Notes under the pieces: generated by a model
Told to the model about the DNA's origin: nothing
What the model saw: the letters and a program-made list of their open reading frames with translations, nothing else
The model's database searches: none
Translations under genes and position numbers: made by a program
Source: Terramyces sp. JEL0728
Lineage: Eukaryota > Chytridiomycota > Chytridiomycetes > Rhizophydiales > Terramycetaceae
Direction of reading: 5' to 3'
DNA: 64,000 nt
Assembly (NCBI GenBank): GCA_027603945.1
Contig: JADIIU010000054.1
Span: 20,587 to 84,586 of the forward strand
Shown here: positions 59,515-64,000 of the stretch, in pieces
Position numbering within the stretch: the stretch's first letter is position 1
Layout of the letters: each line of letters starts with the position of its first letter

Positions 59515-61118
59515 ATGCTTCGATCCAAGTTATTTCAATTGAGATATCTATCTCAAAATACAAAGGTCGCATCCACTGCTGAAGAGGCATTAAGCAGGGC
59601 AGGTCTATCTTCCTCCAAAACTATACTTGTTGGAGGTTTTGGGTTGTGCGGTACTTATCTGGTAATTATAGGTATTCCAATGTCATGTATCAAAGCAATT
59701 TCAAGGACTGATGTCAATGATCTCACTGTGGTTAGTAACAACTGTGGGGTAGATAATTGGGGACTAGGCATCCTCTTGAAGGCAGGAAAGATAAGAAGGT
59801 ACAAGTGCAATTGATTCAGAATGATTTCGTCTTACGTTGGAGAAAATAAGGAATTTGAAAGACAGTATTTGAACGGTGAACTTGAAGTTGAACTTGTGCC
59901 TCAAGGAACACTTGCTGAAAAACTTCGAGCTGGAGGTGCTGGGATACCTGCCTTTTTCACCAGAACGGCTGTAGGAACCATTGTGCAAGAAGGTGGATTT
60001 CCAATCAAATACGAGAAAGGTAGTAAAAAGGTAGAAATTGAAAGCCTGCCTAAAGAAACGCGTACATTTGTTAATGCAAGAACTAAAAAGGATCACAAGT
60101 ATGTTATGGAAGAAGCTATTACCGGTGATATTGCTGTGATTAAGGCGTGGAAAGGAGACAAGTTTGGAAATTTGGTTTTCAAAGGAACAGCTCAAAACTT
60201 CAATCCAGATGCAGCCAAAGCTGCTGATTTTGTTATCGCTGAAGTCGAAGAATTGGTCAACGTTGGAGAAATTCAACCAGAAAGTGTCCATCTTCCTGGA
60301 GTCTATGTTCACACGATTGTCCATTCACCAAATGAAGAAAAACGAATTGAAAGAGTAACTGTAAACACACCGAAATCGTCGGATGAAGAAGTCAGTCCTG
60401 CTGCAAAAATGAGGGAATTGATAGTAAGAAGGGCTGCAAGAGAGTTGAAGAATGGAATGAATGTTAATTTGGGGATCGGAATGCCAACTTTAGCTCCAAA
60501 TTTTGTTGCAGACGATGTTACTATCATGCTGCAATCAGAAAACGGACTGCTAGGTATCGGGCCATATCCTTCCAGAGAAGATGTGGATCCGGATTTGATT
60601 AATGCAGGGAAGGAAACGGTCAGTATGATTCCTGGTTCTTCAATTTTTACCTCGTCTGAATCGTTTGCCATGATTCGTGGAGGGTATCTTTTAATTAATC
60701 TAGTCATATTGATATATCTATCCTTGGAGCAATGGTAATTATGAATTAATATTTACAGCAAGTATCTGAAGATGGATCTCTAGCTAATTGGATTATTCCG
60801 GGGAAAATGGTGAAAGGAATGGGGTATATGATTTACTAACTTAGTGGTGCAATGGATCTAGTGAGCTCAGGTAGTAAAGTGGTAGTTGTAATGGAGCACA
60901 CCGCGAAAGGAGGCAAACCCAAAATATTGAAAAAATGCACTCTCCCACTTACTGGCATTAGATGTGTTAATCGAATAATTACGGAACTCGCGGTATTTGA
61001 TGTCACTGAGAGTGGGTTGGAGCTCGTTGAGCTTGCTGCTGATGTAACCGTAGATCAATTGAAAGAAGTAACCGAAGCTGCATTCAAGGTTTCTCCGAAT
61101 TTGAAAGTCGGCTATTAA
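59515..61118 (+). CDS. OXCT1: Succinyl-CoA:3-ketoacid CoA transferase (SCOT/OXCT1)
   Basis: A 498-aa mitochondrial CoA transferase that activates acetoacetate with succinyl-CoA. Introns: 59651-59671 (21 nt and stopless), 59799-59819, 60684-60703, 60735-60758 and 60824-60844. A basic N-terminus ([17 protein letters not shown]) looks like a mitochondrial presequence. The A half has [28 protein letters not shown] and [20 protein letters not shown]; the B half [12 protein letters not shown], the catalytic Glu in [13 protein letters not shown], and AMIRGG .. VKGMGGAMDLV. Both halves are fused as in animals. The stop abuts TTAAATAAA. Confidence 0.97.
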
Positions 61119-61174
61119 ATAAATGTGATTTTATTATATGAGAAAATTATCTTGATACCTAGTCTATTTGTTAA

Positions 61175-63329
61175 TTATAGTGGGTTTTGAACAACACTTT
61201 GATGCAGCTGCAGGTTAGAAATTACCTTACTGTGGTAAAAAATGGATAGAAAACCAAAAAATCCATAAAATTCATTTCAGGTCGACTTTGCTTATCAGAT
61301 AATATTTCGCCAAATATCAATTTTTTCATTTCCACAGATTTTTCTGGAGAGAGGTTGGCCATCTTTAAAATAATTTCAATGTTATCCCTGGATATTACTC
61401 CGCTCTCTGAATGAAGCATGAAAAGGTTCTGCATATTAGTAGGCTATTACTTTAAGTTTTCTGATTTCGTTAGCGATATCGTTAAAATCAAAGTATTCAA
61501 ACGCAACCGAAACTTTGTTTTTCAGAGTGGACAATTTTTCTGCCAATGCTGCAAATATCACAAATACCTTTCGTGTAACAGATTCCACCTGAAATTCATC
61601 GAAAATCTAGGTAAGGTGTAAAAGTACTTTCTGAATGTATTCCAACGATTGTTCATTAAGATTGGGGAATACGTTATGAATACTCTCACCAAACAAAATT
61701 GTTGAAATCGTTTCTTCCACAAAGAGTGGGTCAATTTTTCTTAAAAGTTTGGATTTCAATACAGGATTTAACAGTGAAACTGAGTTGATATAATCCAATG
61801 AAAATGGTATTTGGTCTGTGTTTGAAAGGAAATCTCTTAATAGCGAGCTATGTTTCTGGTATTTGTGACCCAAGTGTTGCAGTGTCTTTGAAGATTTAAC
61901 TTTAGTCGAATTGCGAACTTCACTGGGTAAAAAGGATGTTTCGTTGAAGTTAATAGCCGTTGGTCCAGATTTCATGATATTACGTGCTATATTTTTGGAG
62001 TGATTTGTGCTAGGTATATATTTAATAATATTAAGATCGATATCTTGCTCTGTGGTCATCTTGATAGGTTGATTTTTGCTTGACCTATCCAAATAATTGC
62101 TTGAAGTTAATTTTTTCAAATTAGATTCTTTCTGATGTTTCTTTTCTGGTTGAAATGCTAATAAGTTGCTTTCTGAAGGAAGATGTTGGTAATCCAATTT
62201 TACGTATGGAAAATCAATATCTGTTCCATCCAATCTATTTACTTGATTTGCCTCCACTAAATTCAGTTCACTTGTTGCATTGGATATACCGGAGTAATAT
62301 TCGCTTGTCGAATTGGCTGTTATACCTTCAGTAGCATGTTGATTCTTATGTGATTTATTTTGGGAAAATACAGTTTCCTCTATCTGTTGTTGATTTTGCT
62401 TTTGTGCCAGATTTATTGATGAAATCGATTTTAGCGGTGTATTCGCAATCGCAATTGGAGATGGGATTTTGGTGCTTCTTGTTGTTTCCGTATAGTTGTT
62501 TGATTGAAAGGTATCGTTGTCATCTTGAAATAGTTTTTCATCACTTTGCGAATTTATTTCTTCAAATTCCAAAGTATTGTAGGTTTCCGTCAGTGGATTA
62601 AGGTTTGTGTTATCGGACAATTCAAATTCGTTCATTTCTGCCATGTTTGGTGCAATTTCTGGCCCAGATATTCTGTTTTTGTTCCGGTGGTTAACAACTT
62701 GTTTTTCTACAAATTTATTCGGATATCTCTTTTCAGACGACAGCAGAACCATTGGGGCATCGCTATATATCCTAACTGACTTTTTTGCCCTATGTGGAAG
62801 CAAAGTATCTATCCGACTCCTGTTTGGTGATGGCACACTGATTGTGTTCACGAATGCCCTAAAATAATTATCTTGTCCTTTCGATTGCCCAAGGACAATT
62901 GTAACATTCTTATCATAATGTGGTATTTCAGATATTCTTTTCTATTATAAATATGAATTTTACCCAGTGAGTTTCCCTCGAAGTTAAAGTTCGATATTCT
63001 GGCCGAATATTGCGCTGAACACACTTTTGTTTTTTGTAATCGAAAACAATTTTTGAATTATCGAAACAACTCTTTGATTTAAATTGAAGTTCCTCGTTTT
63101 GGCAGCTATTTTTCTTGAATTTTGCTCTATGCACAGGTGCATCTAACTTTATATTACCTAAATTAATTGCAGGCTTACGCTCTATATACATCTGAATTGA
63201 AAATTTCGCAGATGAATGTAAACAAGAAAATTGGTATTGTTCTGAAATATGCACGTGAGGACTAAACAAGACAGAAATAAATATTTGAGTATTTGTTGAG
63301 CTTATGCAAGCGTAGTTGGTTAAAGGCAT
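61175..63329 (-). CDS. unrecognised protein with disordered N-terminus and EF-hand-like C-terminus
   Basis: Introns 62942-62963, 61607-61627, 61429-61450 and probably 61208-61230 join 688 aa. The first 450 residues are Ser/Asn/Gln-rich and disordered. The C-terminal 190 residues are helical and resemble a degenerate EF-hand pair (FEYFDFNDIANEIRKLKNLF, ISRDNIEIILKMANLSPE, NFMDFLVFYPFF), without intact calcium loops. The start could instead be the ATG at 63189-63191 (MYIERKPAINLGN). The end is uncertain because an 18-nt or 23-nt splice, or none, all leave a short tail. Such layouts occur in ciliary proteins, but I do not assign a function. Confidence 0.62.
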
Positions 63330-63427
63330 TTGTTTTCACGTCGTAAAATACACTCACATATATGAAAACATTGGTGCATTTCCAATTAAACTAAATCCGT
63401 TGATTGAAGCTTTATTTTTAAATTTTC

Positions 63428-64000
63428 CTAAGCAGAAGTGGATGCAGTTTTTTCGGCTTCCAATAGCAATTTGATCCCTTCGTATAATGAACAAATAATA
63501 TCAGCTTCTTCAATCATGAGTCTGGCAGAAGGTGATATGTCAACGGTACCGTCTTCGCCAATTGGAGTGTGTTCGCCACCTAGTCCTCTAACAGATAACC
63601 CTAACGGCTTGCAAACAGCCTTTGCCATTTTATCACTGCCCCCTTTTGTTAATGCTGGAATTTTGATATGAACTGAAGCTCGCATACCAGTGCCTAGGTT
63701 TGTAGGGCAGCTTGTGACGAATCCATAGTTATTTGCCTTTGCAAACTTGTCAGCATGCTTTTCAACGACTTTTTCTGCAAGCTGAAGCCGATCGAATACA
63801 TTATTCAACACTGTTCCTTGCACCATGCACATAATTCGTAGGTGATCTTCTTCGCCGACCCATACAATGAATTCTTTGTCGGCACTAACGTAGCAACCTC
63901 TTCCAAATGGCCAGTTGGACGAAATTCCAGCACTGTTCAAATACTTGTCGGCTGACATATCTTTGAACATGATGTGTTCCTTAACCAACTCTTGGTACTT
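63428..64000 (-). CDS. Phosphagen kinase (arginine/creatine kinase type), C-terminal part
   Basis: The last 190 codons of a guanidino kinase that runs off the right edge (its 5' end lies outside). Seen: NWPFGRGCYVSADKEFIVWV, GEEDHLRIMCM, the active-site Cys in TSCPTNLGTGMRASVHIKIP, SVRGLGGEHTP and the C-terminal helix. The catalytic Cys, the NEEDHLR-like Glu and the ATP-binding Arg residues are present. Substrate cannot be assigned from this half; GRGCYVSADK and GLGGEHTP resemble protist-type arginine kinases. These enzymes buffer ATP in flagellated or contractile cells and are rare in fungi. Confidence 0.93.
   Translation of the reverse strand, partial: KYQELVKEHIMFKDMSADKYLNSAGISSNWPFGRGCYVSADKEFIVWVGEEDHLRIMCMVQGTVLNNVFDRLQLAEKVVEKHADKFAKANNYGFVTSCPTNLGTGMRASVHIKIPALTKGGSDKMAKAVCKPLGLSVRGLGGEHTPIGEDGTVDISPSARLMIEEADIICSLYEGIKLLLEAEKTASTSA

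Overview
This is a eukaryotic, gene-dense nuclear window. It holds about 45 protein-coding genes on both strands, usually separated by only 3 to 400 bp. No rRNA, tRNA, transposon, CRISPR array or prokaryotic operon was seen. Nearly every multi-exon gene is cut by tiny introns. I placed about 150 by hand: almost all are 18-24 nt (most often 20), start with GTA and end in AG after a CTAAC/TTAAT-like box. This is the strongest signature of the genome. Reading frames make sense only after these introns are removed, so plain ORF calling breaks most genes here.

The gene content points to an early-diverging, flagellated (zoosporic) fungus or close relative, for example a rozellid, aphelid or chytrid-like lineage. 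A Sec66/Sec71-type translocon subunit is a fungal marker. An alpha-tubulin acetyltransferase, a DRC12-like nexin-dynein protein and a CEP20/FOPNL-like centriolar protein indicate a motile flagellum. Genes more usual in animals or protists are also present: an arginine/creatine-type phosphagen kinase, Rod/KNTC1, a TyrRS with an EMAPII tail and SCOT. The lineage is an inference; I cannot name the species.

Layout. 1-11.5 kb: DUF1279 protein (partial), PABP, ARMC8/GID5, an unknown helical protein, an unknown zinc-ribbon protein, a disordered acidic protein and a BET bromodomain protein. 11.9-18 kb: TFIIIC90-like protein, DRC12-like protein, NIPA-like Mg transporter, patatin/TAG lipase. 18-25.8 kb: a membrane/signalling block with three tandem 7TM paralogues, a universal stress protein, a coiled-coil-LtrA fusion and a GPCR-like 7TM protein. 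25.8-30.1 kb: CEP20, phosphomannose isomerase, TBC RabGAP, PhyH dioxygenase. 30.1-36.5 kb: a single 6.4-kb Rod/KNTC1 gene with about 23 introns. 36.9-48.9 kb: MO25, profilin, PRMT3, Mago, eIF5, RPT6, an unknown gene, QCR8, ATAT1 and a ubiquitin protease. 48.9-64 kb: COG7, DDI1, TyrRS, MED17, Sec10/EXOC5, SEC66, SEN54, SCOT, an EF-hand-like unknown and a partial phosphagen kinase.

Most genes are housekeeping (translation, proteasome, transcription, Golgi tethering, exocytosis), packed without functional clustering except the 7TM/LtrA block. Compaction is extreme: divergent start codons 10 bp apart (COG7/DDI1), convergent stops 3 bp apart (EXOC5/SEC66), and stop codons that overlap the AATAAA polyadenylation signal.
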